Below, piece by piece: positions 55,403 through 63,493 of a stretch of DNA of 64,000 nucleotides; within the stretch, counting starts at the first letter, position 1, and each line of letters begins with the position of its first letter. A program made the position numbers and the translations under genes. The DNA is from JAMHWF01 sp964371405 (GTDB lineage: Bacteria > Pseudomonadota > Gammaproteobacteria > Burkholderiales > Burkholderiaceae_C). Under the pieces are notes generated by a model that saw only the letters and a list, made by a program, of their open reading frames with translations, did not search any database and had not been told where the DNA came from. The stretch spans positions 62,001-126,000 of the forward strand of contig CAYJLV010000003.1 of assembly GCA_964371405.1 (NCBI GenBank), written 5' to 3'.

Positions 55403-57124
55403 ATGCCCCAAATCCAGACCGCCACGACCCAAGGGCCGGACTCGTTCGCCGCCCTGTTCGAAGAATCGCTCAAGCGCTCCGACATGCGCGCCGGCGAAGT
55501 GATCACCGCCGAGGTGGTCCGCGTCGACTACAACTTCGTGGTGGTGAATGCCGGCCTCAAGTCGGAGGCCTATGTCCCGATCGACGAGTTCAAGAACGAC
55601 AAGGGCGAGCTCGAAGTCCAGATCGGCGACTTCGTCGCCGTGGCGATCGACGCCATCGAGAACGGCTACGGCGACACCATCCTGTCACGCGACAAGGCCA
55701 AGCGCCTCGCGTCGTGGATGGCGCTCGAGACGGCGCTCGAGTCGGGCGACTTCGTCACCGGCACCGTCAACGGCAAGGTCAAGGGCGGCCTGACCGTCCT
55801 CGTCAACGGCATCCGCGCCTTCCTGCCCGGCTCGCTGCTCGATACGCGTCCTGTCAAGGACATGACGCCGTTCGAAGGCAAGACGATGGAGTTCAAGGTC
55901 ATCAAGCTCGACCGCAAGCGCAACAACGTCGTGTTGTCGCGCCGCGCCGTCGTCGAGGCTTCGATGGGCGAGGAACGCGCCAAGCTGCTGGAGACGCTGC
56001 ACGAAGGCGCCATCGTCAGCGGCGTGGTCAAGAACATCACCGAGTACGGCGCCTTCGTCGACCTCGGCGGCATCGACGGCCTGCTGCACATCACCGACAT
56101 GGCCTGGCGTCGCGTGCGCCACCCGAGCGAGGTGGTACAGGTCGGCCAGGAACTCGACGCCAAGGTACTCAAGTTCGACGCCGAGAAGAACCGCGTCTCG
56201 CTGGGCATCAAGCAACTCGGCGACGACCCGTGGCACGGCGTCTCGCGCCGCTACCCGCAGGGCACGCGCCTGTTCGGCAAGGTCACCAACATCGCCGAGT
56301 ACGGCGCCTTCGTCGAGATCGAGCCCGGCATCGAGGGCCTGGTCCACGTCTCCGAGATGGACTGGACCAACAAGAACGTCGCACCCAGCAAGACGGTGAC
56401 GCTCGGCGAGGAGGTCGAGGTCATGGTCCTCGAGATCGACGAGGACAAGCGCCGCATCAGCCTGGGCATGAAGCAGTGCAAGGCCAACCCCTGGGAAGAG
56501 TTCTCCGAGACCGTCAAGCGCGGCGACAAGGTCAAGGGCCCGGTCAAGTCGATCACCGACTTCGGCGTCTTCGTGGGTCTTGCCGCCGGCATCGACGGCC
56601 TGGTGCACCTGTCGGACCTGTCGTGGAACGAGACGGGTGAAGCGGCCGTGCGCAACTTCAAGAAGGGCCAGGAAGTCGAGGCGATCGTGCTGGCCATCGA
56701 CGTCGAGCGCGAGCGCATCTCGCTGGGCATCAAGCAGCTCGACTCCGATCCGTTCACCAGCTTCACCTCCGTCAACGACCGCGGCAACCTGGTCACGGGC
56801 AAGGTCAAGTCGGTCGACGTGCGCGGCGCCGAGATCCAGCTCAACGACGACGTGACCGGCTATCTGCGCGCCTCCGAAATCAGCCGCGACCGCGTCGAGG
56901 ACGCGCGCAACGTGCTCAAGGAAGGCGACGAGGTCTCGGCGATGATCATCAACGTCGACCGCAAGACGCGCTCGATCCAGTTGTCGATCAAGGCCAAGGA
57001 CAGCGCCGACCAGCAAGAGGCGATGCAGCGCCTGAGCGCGAGCAACGAGCGCGAGACCGCCGGTACGACGAGCCTCGGCGCACTGCTGCGCGCCAAGCTC
57101 GACACGCAGAAGGACAACTCCTGA
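55403..57124 (+). CDS. rpsA: 30S ribosomal protein S1
   Basis: 573 residues with six S1/OB repeats; clear repeat cores such as GVVKNITEYGAFVDLGGIDGLLHITDM, GKVTNIAEYGAFVEIEPGIEGLVHVSEM and GPVKSITDFGVFVGLAAGIDGLVHLSDL. AGGAAA precedes the ATG. It recruits mRNA to the small subunit. About 160 bp separates it from aroA-cmk; ihfB begins 10 bp after. Confidence 0.98.
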   Translation: MPQIQTATTQGPDSFAALFEESLKRSDMRAGEVITAEVVRVDYNFVVVNAGLKSEAYVPIDEFKNDKGELEVQIGDFVAVAIDAIENGYGDTILSRDKAKRLASWMALETALESGDFVTGTVNGKVKGGLTVLVNGIRAFLPGSLLDTRPVKDMTPFEGKTMEFKVIKLDRKRNNVVLSRRAVVEASMGEERAKLLETLHEGAIVSGVVKNITEYGAFVDLGGIDGLLHITDMAWRRVRHPSEVVQVGQELDAKVLKFDAEKNRVSLGIKQLGDDPWHGVSRRYPQGTRLFGKVTNIAEYGAFVEIEPGIEGLVHVSEMDWTNKNVAPSKTVTLGEEVEVMVLEIDEDKRRISLGMKQCKANPWEEFSETVKRGDKVKGPVKSITDFGVFVGLAAGIDGLVHLSDLSWNETGEAAVRNFKKGQEVEAIVLAIDVERERISLGIKQLDSDPFTSFTSVNDRGNLVTGKVKSVDVRGAEIQLNDDVTGYLRASEISRDRVEDARNVLKEGDEVSAMIINVDRKTRSIQLSIKAKDSADQQEAMQRLSASNERETAGTTSLGALLRAKLDTQKDNS

Positions 57125-57134
57125 AGCGCACGTC

Positions 57135-57437
57135 GTGACGCGGTCCGACCTCGTGGCCCAGCTGGCCGAGCGCTTCGGCCAGCTCACGCACCGCGACACC
57201 GAGTTCGCGGTGAAGACGATCCTCGATGCGATGTCCGACGCGCTCGCGCGCGGGCACCGCATCGAGATCCGCGGCTTCGGCAGCTTCTCGATCAACCGGC
57301 GCCCGCCGCGCCTCGGGCGCAATCCGCGCTCGGGCGAGCAGGTCGGCATCCCCGAGAAGTTCGTGCCGCACTTCAAGCCCGGCAAGGCGCTGCGTGAGGG
57401 CGTCGACGCCCAGGTGCCGGCCGACGCCGAACGTTGA
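57135..57437 (+). CDS. ihfB: integration host factor subunit beta
   Basis: 100 residues from a GTG (MTRSDLVAQLAERFGQLTHRDTEFAVKTILDAMSDALARG). The DNA-bending arm has GFGSFSINRRPPRLGRNPRSGEQV with the intercalating Pro (R-N-P). It pairs with IhfA to bend DNA by a sharp angle. rpsA-ihfB is a conserved pair. Confidence 0.97.
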   Translation: MTRSDLVAQLAERFGQLTHRDTEFAVKTILDAMSDALARGHRIEIRGFGSFSINRRPPRLGRNPRSGEQVGIPEKFVPHFKPGKALREGVDAQVPADAER

Positions 57438-57518
57438 GGCGTTCGCCCGCGCCGCCCGCCGACGTACCCGCCGGACTCGGGGCTGACACCAGTCCCTACA
57501 ATCGCGCCGGGAGTTCCG

Positions 57519-57818
57519 ATGCAAATCCTTCACTGGGCTTGGCGTGCCCTGGTCTTCTTTGCCCTCTTCGCGTTCGCGCTGAACAACCGGCACGACGTGA
57601 CGGTGCACTGGTTCTTCGGCTGGCAGTGGCGCGCGCCGCTCGTCTTCGTCGTGCTGGCCGCCTTCGCCATCGGCTGCGTGTTCGGCGTGCTGGCGATGGT
57701 GCCGCGCCGGTGGCGGCGCCGCCGCGCGGCACGCGGCACGGGCAACGCTGCGCCGGCGGCGCCCGCCCCCGTGATCGCCGAGTCGGCGCTCGAGCATCCG
57801 CCGCGCGATGGACTTTGA
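57519..57818 (+). CDS. lapA: lipopolysaccharide assembly protein A domain protein (LapA)
   Basis: 99 residues with two membrane helices: ALVFFALFAFALNN, then the motif NRHDVTVHWFFGW, and LVFVVLAAFAIGCVFGVLAMV, followed by a basic stretch (RRWRRRRAAR). This is the LapA/DUF1049 layout. The protein works with LapB to control LPS synthesis by way of LpxC turnover. The stop overlaps the lapB start by 11 bp. Confidence 0.92.
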   Translation: MQILHWAWRALVFFALFAFALNNRHDVTVHWFFGWQWRAPLVFVVLAAFAIGCVFGVLAMVPRRWRRRRAARGTGNAAPAAPAPVIAESALEHPPRDGL

Positions 57819-58968
57819 CCTGCAGTGGCTGCTGCTCGGCCTGCCGGTCGCCTTCGCGCTCGGCTGGCTGGCGTCGCGCTTCGACAAGCGGCAGTGGCAA
57901 CGCGAACAGCGCGAGTCGCCGAAGGCGTATTTCAAGGGCCTGAACCTGCTGCTCAACGAACAGCAGGACAAGGCCATCGATGCCTTCATCGAGGCCGTCC
58001 AGCAAGACCCCGACAGCTCCGATCTGCACTTCGCGCTCGGCAACCTGTTCCGCCGCCGCGGCGAATACGAGCGCGCCGTGCGCGTGCACCAGCACCTGCT
58101 GGTCCGCGCCGACCTGCCGCGCGCCGAGCGCGACCGCGCACAGCACGCGCTGGCGCAGGACTTCCTCAAGGCCGGCCTGCTCGACCGCGCCGAGGCCGCG
58201 TTCCGCGCCCTCGACGGCACGGCCTACGACACCGAGGCGCGGCTCGCGCTGCTCGGCATCTACGAGCGCTCGCGCGACTGGCGCGCGGCCGCCGAGGAGG
58301 CGCAGCGCCTCGAGCGCGCCGGCACCGGATCGTTCGCGTCGCGCATCGCGCACTACTGGTGCGAGCTGGCGCAGGAGGCCGAGGCGCGCCACCAGGACAC
58401 CGATGCCGACGCGGCGCTCGCACGCGCCCGCGCCGCCGCGCCGCAGGCGGCGCGCCCCATCGTGCTGGCCGGCCAGCGTCTGGCGCGCCAGGGCCGGCAT
58501 CGCGACGTGCTAGAGCTGTGGGGCGAACTGCTGATCGCCGCGCAGCCGCAGGCGTTCAACCTCGTCGCCGCCGACTATGCGCGCAGCGCGCTGGCCTGCG
58601 GCGAGCGCGAACGCGCGCTGCAGCAGCTGCTCGCTCTGTACCGGCGCGCGCCGTCGCTGGATCTGCTGCACGCCGCCGCGCTGCTCGACGCCGACGCCGC
58701 CGCGCAGCGCGCGCGCGCCCTCGATCACCTGCGCACGCTGCCGACGCTGTCGGCCGCGCAGGAACTGCTGCGCCAACGCGAAGCGATCGGCGCGCCGCTC
58801 GACGGCGCCGAACTGGCCGGCGTCGAGCAGGCGATCGGCCGCGCCGCCAAGCCGCTGCAGCGCTACCGCTGCGCGGCCTGCGGCTTCGAAGCGCAGCAGC
58901 ACTTCTGGCAGTGCCCCGGTTGCCTCAACTGGGACACCTATCCGCCGCTGCGCAGCGAGGAGCTATGA
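57808..58968 (+). CDS. lapB: lipopolysaccharide assembly protein B (LapB/YciM)
   Basis: 386 residues. N-terminal membrane anchor (WLLLGLPVAFALGWLASRFDKRQW), TPR repeats starting with YFKGLNLLLNEQQDKAIDAFIEAVQQDPDSSDLHFALGNLFRRRGEYERAV, and a C-terminal rubredoxin-type metal knuckle (RCAACGFEAQQHFWQCPGCLNWDTYPP). It guides LpxC to FtsH. Its neighbours downstream are glycan genes, fitting a role in envelope assembly. Confidence 0.96.
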   Translation: MDFDLQWLLLGLPVAFALGWLASRFDKRQWQREQRESPKAYFKGLNLLLNEQQDKAIDAFIEAVQQDPDSSDLHFALGNLFRRRGEYERAVRVHQHLLVRADLPRAERDRAQHALAQDFLKAGLLDRAEAAFRALDGTAYDTEARLALLGIYERSRDWRAAAEEAQRLERAGTGSFASRIAHYWCELAQEAEARHQDTDADAALARARAAAPQAARPIVLAGQRLARQGRHRDVLELWGELLIAAQPQAFNLVAADYARSALACGERERALQQLLALYRRAPSLDLLHAAALLDADAAAQRARALDHLRTLPTLSAAQELLRQREAIGAPLDGAELAGVEQAIGRAAKPLQRYRCAACGFEAQQHFWQCPGCLNWDTYPPLRSEEL

Positions 58969-59099
58969 GCGCGCCGGGCCGCTCCCAAGCGCTCATCCCG
59001 GCGCACGCAGTGCGAAGGGCAGTCCTTATGAGCCCCGCCCGGCCGCCCGAAGGGGCTCATTCCCGCTCGGCGGGACCGGCCGAAGGCCGTAGGGTGCAC
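58969..59099. repeat. dispersed repeat, divergent copy C
   Basis: Starts right after the lapB stop with GCGCCGGGCCGCTCCCAAGC, close to the head of copies A and B, then differs: it has GAGCCCC...GGGGCTC and GGCCG...CGGCC palindromes. It fills the gap to the glycosyltransferase gene. Confidence 0.5.
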
Positions 59100-59101
59100 C
59101 G

Positions 59102-59848
59102 ATGAACGTCGCGGCAGGCGATCGGCAGCGCTTCGTGCTGTGCATGCGCTGGGGCACGAAGTACGGGCCCGAGTACGTCAACCGCCTCTACGCGATGGTG
59201 CGCCGCCACCTGCGCGGCGAGTTCCGCTTCGTCTGCCTGACCGACAGCGCCGCCGGCGTGCGGCCCGAGGTCGAGTGCCTGCCGATCCCGTCGCTGGAGC
59301 TGCCCGAAGGCATCCCCGAGCGCGGCTGGCGCAAGCTGACGACGTTCGCCGCCGACCTGCACGGCCTGAGCGGCACGGCGCTGTTCCTCGACCTCGACGT
59401 CGTCATCGTCGACGACATCACTCCGTTTTTCGAGCAGCCCGGCGAGTTCCTCATCATCCACGACTGGAAGCGGCCGCATCGCGTCACCGGCAACTCGTCG
59501 GTCTATCGCTTCCGCCTCGGCGCGCATGCCGACGTGCTGGAGACCTTCCGCCGCGAGCAAGCCGAGGTGCGGCGGCGCTTGCGCAACGAGCAGGCGTTCC
59601 TCTCCGAAGTCCTGCATCGCCAGGGCAAGCTCCACTACTGGCCCGCCGACTGGTGCTGCAGCTTCAAGTACCACTGCATCCCGCCGTGGCCGACGAACCT
59701 GTGGCGTGCGCCCGCGGTGCCGGCGGGAACGCGCATCGTGATTTTCCACGGCGAGGTGAATCCGCCCGACGCGATCGCCGGGCGCCGCAACCGCGCGCTG
59801 CGTTTCATGAAGCCGGCGCAGTGGGTCGCGCGGCACTGGAGCGAATGA
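59102..59848 (+). CDS. glycosyltransferase (GT-A-like, nucleotide-sugar)
   Basis: 248 residues. RFVLCMRWGTKYGPEYVNRLYAMVRRHLRGEFRFVCLTD and GTALFLDLDVVIVDDITPFFE, the latter containing the DxD metal motif of GT-A enzymes, place it among GT8-like or capsule-type transferases. HDWKRPHRVTGNSSVYRFRLG and WCCSFKYHCIPPWPTNLW are subgroup-specific. No signal peptide. Donor sugar unknown. First of a five-gene run with three transferases and two methyltransferases. Confidence 0.8.
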   Translation: MNVAAGDRQRFVLCMRWGTKYGPEYVNRLYAMVRRHLRGEFRFVCLTDSAAGVRPEVECLPIPSLELPEGIPERGWRKLTTFAADLHGLSGTALFLDLDVVIVDDITPFFEQPGEFLIIHDWKRPHRVTGNSSVYRFRLGAHADVLETFRREQAEVRRRLRNEQAFLSEVLHRQGKLHYWPADWCCSFKYHCIPPWPTNLWRAPAVPAGTRIVIFHGEVNPPDAIAGRRNRALRFMKPAQWVARHWSE

Positions 59849-59861
59849 CGCACGCCGCGCG

Positions 59862-60878
59862 ATGAAGCAGGCATCCGTCTACTTCCACCAGCAGCGCCGC
59901 GACGAGATGTTCGCCGTGGCGCCCGGCGCGAACGCCGGCGGCCTGTACTTCCCGTTCCGGCAACTGCGCGAGGTGTTTGCCGAGTACGGCGTGCGACTGT
60001 CGACACCCGACATGAACGCGGGCCGCGAAGTCGCCTTCGAACTGCACTTCAACGCCCGCCACCGGCTGCGCGACGTGCCCAGCTACGCCTACCTCTGGGA
60101 GCATCCGCTGATCCGCCCCGTCAACGGCAATCTGCGCCACCTCGCGCGCTACCGCCGCGTGTTCACCTGGAACGAGGCGCTGGTCGACGGGCGGCACATC
60201 CACGAACTGCCGATCCCGAACGACCTGACGGTGCGCGCCGTGCCCGGCTTCGCCGAGCGCGACCTGTTCTGCGTCGTCATCGCCGGCAACCGGGCGCTGC
60301 GCCAGCGCACGCCGCTTGCGCTGCACGACAAGCGCCTCGCCGCGATCCGCTGGTTCGACCGCCACGCGCCGCAGCAGTTCGCCCTCTACGGCCACGGCTG
60401 GCACCGCCCCGCCAAGGCGCCGGGCATCGCGGCGCGCCTGATCAAGCCGCTGCAGGACTGGCGCGCCCGCTGGTGGCCGACGAACCAGTTCAGCACCTGG
60501 CGCGGACCGGTGGCGGCGAAAGACGAGATCCTGCTTCGCGCCAAGTTCACGATCTGCTACGAGAACCTGCGCGGCGGCAACGGCTACATCACGGAGAAGC
60601 TGTTCGACGCACTGATCTACGGCTGCCTGCCGGTCTACGTCGGCGCGAGCGACATCGCCCGCCGCATGCCGCGCGAGTGCTTCATCGACGGCGACCTCTA
60701 CGACGATCCGGCCGACCTGTATCGCGCGCTGCAGGCCATCGGCGAGGACGAGTTCCGCGAACGGCGCGCACGCACCGTCGAGTTCCTGCTCGGCGAGCAG
60801 GCCCGTCCCTACGGCAACGAGCACTTCTGCCGCACGATGGCGCACCTCGTCGCCGAAGATCTCGGTCTGTCGGCATGA
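59862..60878 (+). CDS. GT10 (fucosyltransferase-like) glycosyltransferase, first paralogue
   Basis: 338 residues. The C-terminal GT10 signature is plain: FTICYENLRGGNGYITEKLFDALIYGCLPVYVGASDIARRMP (about 228 to 270), which binds GDP-fucose in alpha-1,3-fucosyltransferases. The N-terminal part (GLYFPFRQLREVFAEYGVRLSTPD, YRRVFTWNEALVDGRHIHELPIPND) fits bacterial members. It transfers fucose or a related sugar to a surface glycan. The stop overlaps the next gene (ATGA). Confidence 0.86.
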   Translation: MKQASVYFHQQRRDEMFAVAPGANAGGLYFPFRQLREVFAEYGVRLSTPDMNAGREVAFELHFNARHRLRDVPSYAYLWEHPLIRPVNGNLRHLARYRRVFTWNEALVDGRHIHELPIPNDLTVRAVPGFAERDLFCVVIAGNRALRQRTPLALHDKRLAAIRWFDRHAPQQFALYGHGWHRPAKAPGIAARLIKPLQDWRARWWPTNQFSTWRGPVAAKDEILLRAKFTICYENLRGGNGYITEKLFDALIYGCLPVYVGASDIARRMPRECFIDGDLYDDPADLYRALQAIGEDEFRERRARTVEFLLGEQARPYGNEHFCRTMAHLVAEDLGLSA

Positions 60879-61945
60879 AGCACGCGTCCATCGTCTTTCG
60901 ACGGCACAAGGCGAACACGATCTTCGACGGCAACGAAGGCGCCAACTTCGGCGGCTGGTACTTCCCGTTCGCCCTCCTGCGCGAGGGCTTTCGCGCCCAC
61001 GGCATCGAGCTGTCGACCGCCGACGTCAACCGCGACCGCGAAGTGCTGTTCGAGCTGCACATCAATGTGCAACGCCGCCGCTGCCGCGTGCCGACCTACT
61101 GCTACGACTACGAACACCCGCACGTGCGTGCCGTCAACGGCAGCCCGCAATGGCTCGCGACCTACCGGCGCGTCTGGACGTGGAACGAGGCGCTGATCGA
61201 GCGCCACGGCCTGCTGCGCCTGCCGATCCCGAACGACCTGAGCCTGCGGCCGTTCCGGCCGTGGTCCGAGCGCACGCAGTTCTGCGTGATGATCGCCAAG
61301 AACAAGGAGATGCGCAAAGCGAGCGACATCTCGATGTATCAGGAACGGCTGCGCCTGATCCGCGGATTCGAGCGTCACGCCGGCAGCGACTTCGCGCTGT
61401 ACGGCAAGGACTGGAACATACCGCCGGTGGTTCCCGGCCTCGGCGGCCGCTTCGTCAAGCTGTGGCAGCAGTGGCGGCATCGCCGGTCGGGCACGCAGCC
61501 CTTCCCGAGCTGGCGCGGCACCGTGCGCAGCAAGGACGACGTGCTGCCGTTCGCGCGCTTCGCGCTGTGCTACGAGAACCTGCGCGGCGGTCGCGGCTAC
61601 GTCACGGAGAAGCTGTTCGACTGCCTGGTCAGCGGCTGCCTCCCGGTCTATGCAGGCGCAGCCGACATCGCCCGGCACGTGCCGCCCGACTGCTGGATCG
61701 ACGGCGACCGTTTCGCCGAGGTGCCCGCATTGATCGATCACCTGCGCGGCATCGGCCAAGCCGAGTACGCCGCGCGGCAGGACGCGATCCGCCGCTTCCT
61801 CGCCGGCGATGCGGCACGCGCCTACGACCAGCAGCACTGGTGTCGCACGCTCGTCGACGGCATCGTCGGCGACCTCGCCTCGCTGCCGGGGAATGCAGCG
61901 CAGCCGACGCTACACTCACAGCCTCCCCATCAGCCGAAGCCATAA
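60875..61945 (+). CDS. GT10 (fucosyltransferase-like) glycosyltransferase, second paralogue
   Basis: 356 residues, clearly a tandem duplicate of the preceding gene: same GGWYFPFALLREGFRAHGIELSTAD, WTWNEALIERHGLLRLPIPND and FALCYENLRGGRGYVTEKLFDCLVSGCLPVYAGAADIARHVP blocks, with a longer, poorly conserved C-terminus (LHSQPPHQPKP). Divergence outside the motifs suggests it acts on a different acceptor. It begins with an ATG inside the stop of the first paralogue. Confidence 0.86.
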   Translation: MKHASIVFRRHKANTIFDGNEGANFGGWYFPFALLREGFRAHGIELSTADVNRDREVLFELHINVQRRRCRVPTYCYDYEHPHVRAVNGSPQWLATYRRVWTWNEALIERHGLLRLPIPNDLSLRPFRPWSERTQFCVMIAKNKEMRKASDISMYQERLRLIRGFERHAGSDFALYGKDWNIPPVVPGLGGRFVKLWQQWRHRRSGTQPFPSWRGTVRSKDDVLPFARFALCYENLRGGRGYVTEKLFDCLVSGCLPVYAGAADIARHVPPDCWIDGDRFAEVPALIDHLRGIGQAEYAARQDAIRRFLAGDAARAYDQQHWCRTLVDGIVGDLASLPGNAAQPTLHSQPPHQPKP

Positions 61946-61947
61946 AC

Positions 61948-62634
61948 ATGCGATCGACGCTGCGGCGCGCCTATCAGATCGTGAAGCGCACGGTGCGTCC
62001 GACGATGGACACGCGATTCCTGCAGAACGTGCGCGGCGTCGTGCACGTGGGCGCCAACACGGGACAGGAACGCGCCGTCTACGACAGCTTCAGACTGCCG
62101 GTGCTCTGGATCGAACCGATCCCGGAGGTGTTCGCGACCCTGCAGCGCAACGTCGCGCCCTACTCCGACCAACGGGCGATCCAGGCGCTGGTCGCCGACA
62201 CCGACGGACGCGAAGTCGAGTTCCACGTCGCCAGCAACGACGGCGCGTCGAGCTCGATGCTGGCCCCGTCGCAGCACGAGGAACTCTGGCCCAAGGTGAA
62301 GTTCGACCGCAAGCTGCGCCTGACCACGCAAACGCTGCCGAGCCTGCTGCGGCAGCACGGCATCGACATCCGCCGCTACGACGCGCTCATCATGGACACG
62401 CAAGGCTCGGAACTGCTGGTGCTCGAGGGCGCCGAGCCGCTGTTGCAGCAGTTCTCCTTCATCAAGACCGAGGCGGCCGATTTCGAGTCGTATGTCGGCT
62501 GCTGCCGGCTCGACGAACTGGACGCGTTTCTCGGCGCGCACGGCTTCGAGGAACACTCACGCGTGCGGTTTCCCAACCAGCAGCCGGGCAAGGCGTACTA
62601 CGAAGTCGTCTATCGGCGACGCGCGCGCGCGTGA
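61948..62634 (+). CDS. FkbM-family methyltransferase
   Basis: 228 residues. SAM-binding VVHVGANTGQERAVYDSFRLPVLWIEPIPEVFATLQRNV, IMDTQGSELLVLEGAEPLL and IKTEAADFESYVGCCRLDELDAFLGAHGFEE are the FkbM pattern. Such enzymes methylate sugar hydroxyls on surface glycans and secondary metabolites. It starts 2 bp after the GT10 gene's stop, so it most likely works on the same glycan. Confidence 0.9.
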   Translation: MRSTLRRAYQIVKRTVRPTMDTRFLQNVRGVVHVGANTGQERAVYDSFRLPVLWIEPIPEVFATLQRNVAPYSDQRAIQALVADTDGREVEFHVASNDGASSSMLAPSQHEELWPKVKFDRKLRLTTQTLPSLLRQHGIDIRRYDALIMDTQGSELLVLEGAEPLLQQFSFIKTEAADFESYVGCCRLDELDAFLGAHGFEEHSRVRFPNQQPGKAYYEVVYRRRARA

Positions 62635-62672
62635 CCGGTCCGACTCACCGCTCCTGTGCAGAACCACGCCTC

Positions 62673-63209
62673 ATGAAACTCCACCTCGGCTGCGGCAAGC
62701 GCTACATCCCGGGCTTCGTGCACATCGACGCCGTCGAGTACCCGCACGTCGACCACGTCTCGACGATCGACAACCTCGGCTTCATCGGCGACGACACGAT
62801 CGAGACGATCTACACCTGTCACGTGCTGGAGCACTTCCGGCGCAAGGACGTCGGCCGGGTGCTGCGCGAATGGCACCGCGTGCTGCAGCCCGGCGGCACG
62901 ATGCGCATCGCCGTGCCCGATTTCGCCAGGCTGTGCGAGGTCTACCAGCGCACGCAGGACATCGGCCTCGTCATCGGCTCGATCTTCGGTCGCCAGGACT
63001 ACCTCTACAACATCCACTACAACATCTTCGACGAGCCGAGCCTCGCCAGGCTGCTGCTCGAATGCGGCTACGTCGAGCCGCAGCGCTACGACTGGCGCAA
63101 GACGGAGCACGCAGACATCGACGACTTCTCGCAGGCCTACCTGCCGCACATGGACAAGGAAAACGGCTTGCTGATCAGCCTCAACATGGAGGCGCGCAAG
63201 CCGGCATGA
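62673..63209 (+). CDS. class I SAM-dependent methyltransferase
   Basis: 178 residues. LHLGCGKRYIPGFVHIDAVEYPHVDHV at the start, TCHVLEHFRRKDVGRVLREWHRVLQPGGTMRIAVPDFARL in the middle, a common sugar-cluster methyltransferase type. The shorter N-terminus, lacking a first helix, is normal in this group. Likely role: methylation or predicted-SAM reaction on a polysaccharide or nucleotide sugar. Overlaps the ComEA-like gene by 4 nt. Confidence 0.85.
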   Translation: MKLHLGCGKRYIPGFVHIDAVEYPHVDHVSTIDNLGFIGDDTIETIYTCHVLEHFRRKDVGRVLREWHRVLQPGGTMRIAVPDFARLCEVYQRTQDIGLVIGSIFGRQDYLYNIHYNIFDEPSLARLLLECGYVEPQRYDWRKTEHADIDDFSQAYLPHMDKENGLLISLNMEARKPA

Positions 63210-63490
63210 GGCGCATCGCGGCCGCGCTGCTGTCCGCGAGTTGCATCGCGTTCGCGCAGGGCGGCGAGGTCGATGTCAACACCGCGTCGCAGGCGCAGCT
63301 CGAATCGCTGCGCGGCATCGGCGTCGCGCTCTCGGAGCGGCTGCTCGAGGAACGCGGCCGCCGCCCCTACACCGACTGGAACGATCTCGCCGCGCGCGTG
63401 CCCGGCGTCGGGCCGAAGCTCGCCGAGCGCCTGTCGGCGCAGGGCCTGCGCGTCGGCGGCCGGCCGTTCGCGGAGCGCGGCGCGCGCTGA
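63206..63490 (+). CDS. ComEA-like helix-hairpin-helix protein
   Basis: 94 residues. Signal-type N-terminus (RRIAAALLSASCIAFAQG) and then a single HhH domain (VDVNTASQAQLESLRGIGVALSERLLEERGRRPYTDWNDLAARVPGVGPKLAERLSAQGL). ComEA binds DNA in the periplasm during uptake. Its partner comEC is present in this window only as a truncated fragment. The overlap with the methyltransferase gene is probably a chance of gene packing. Confidence 0.85.
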   Translation: MRRIAAALLSASCIAFAQGGEVDVNTASQAQLESLRGIGVALSERLLEERGRRPYTDWNDLAARVPGVGPKLAERLSAQGLRVGGRPFAERGAR

Positions 63491-63493
63491 AGC

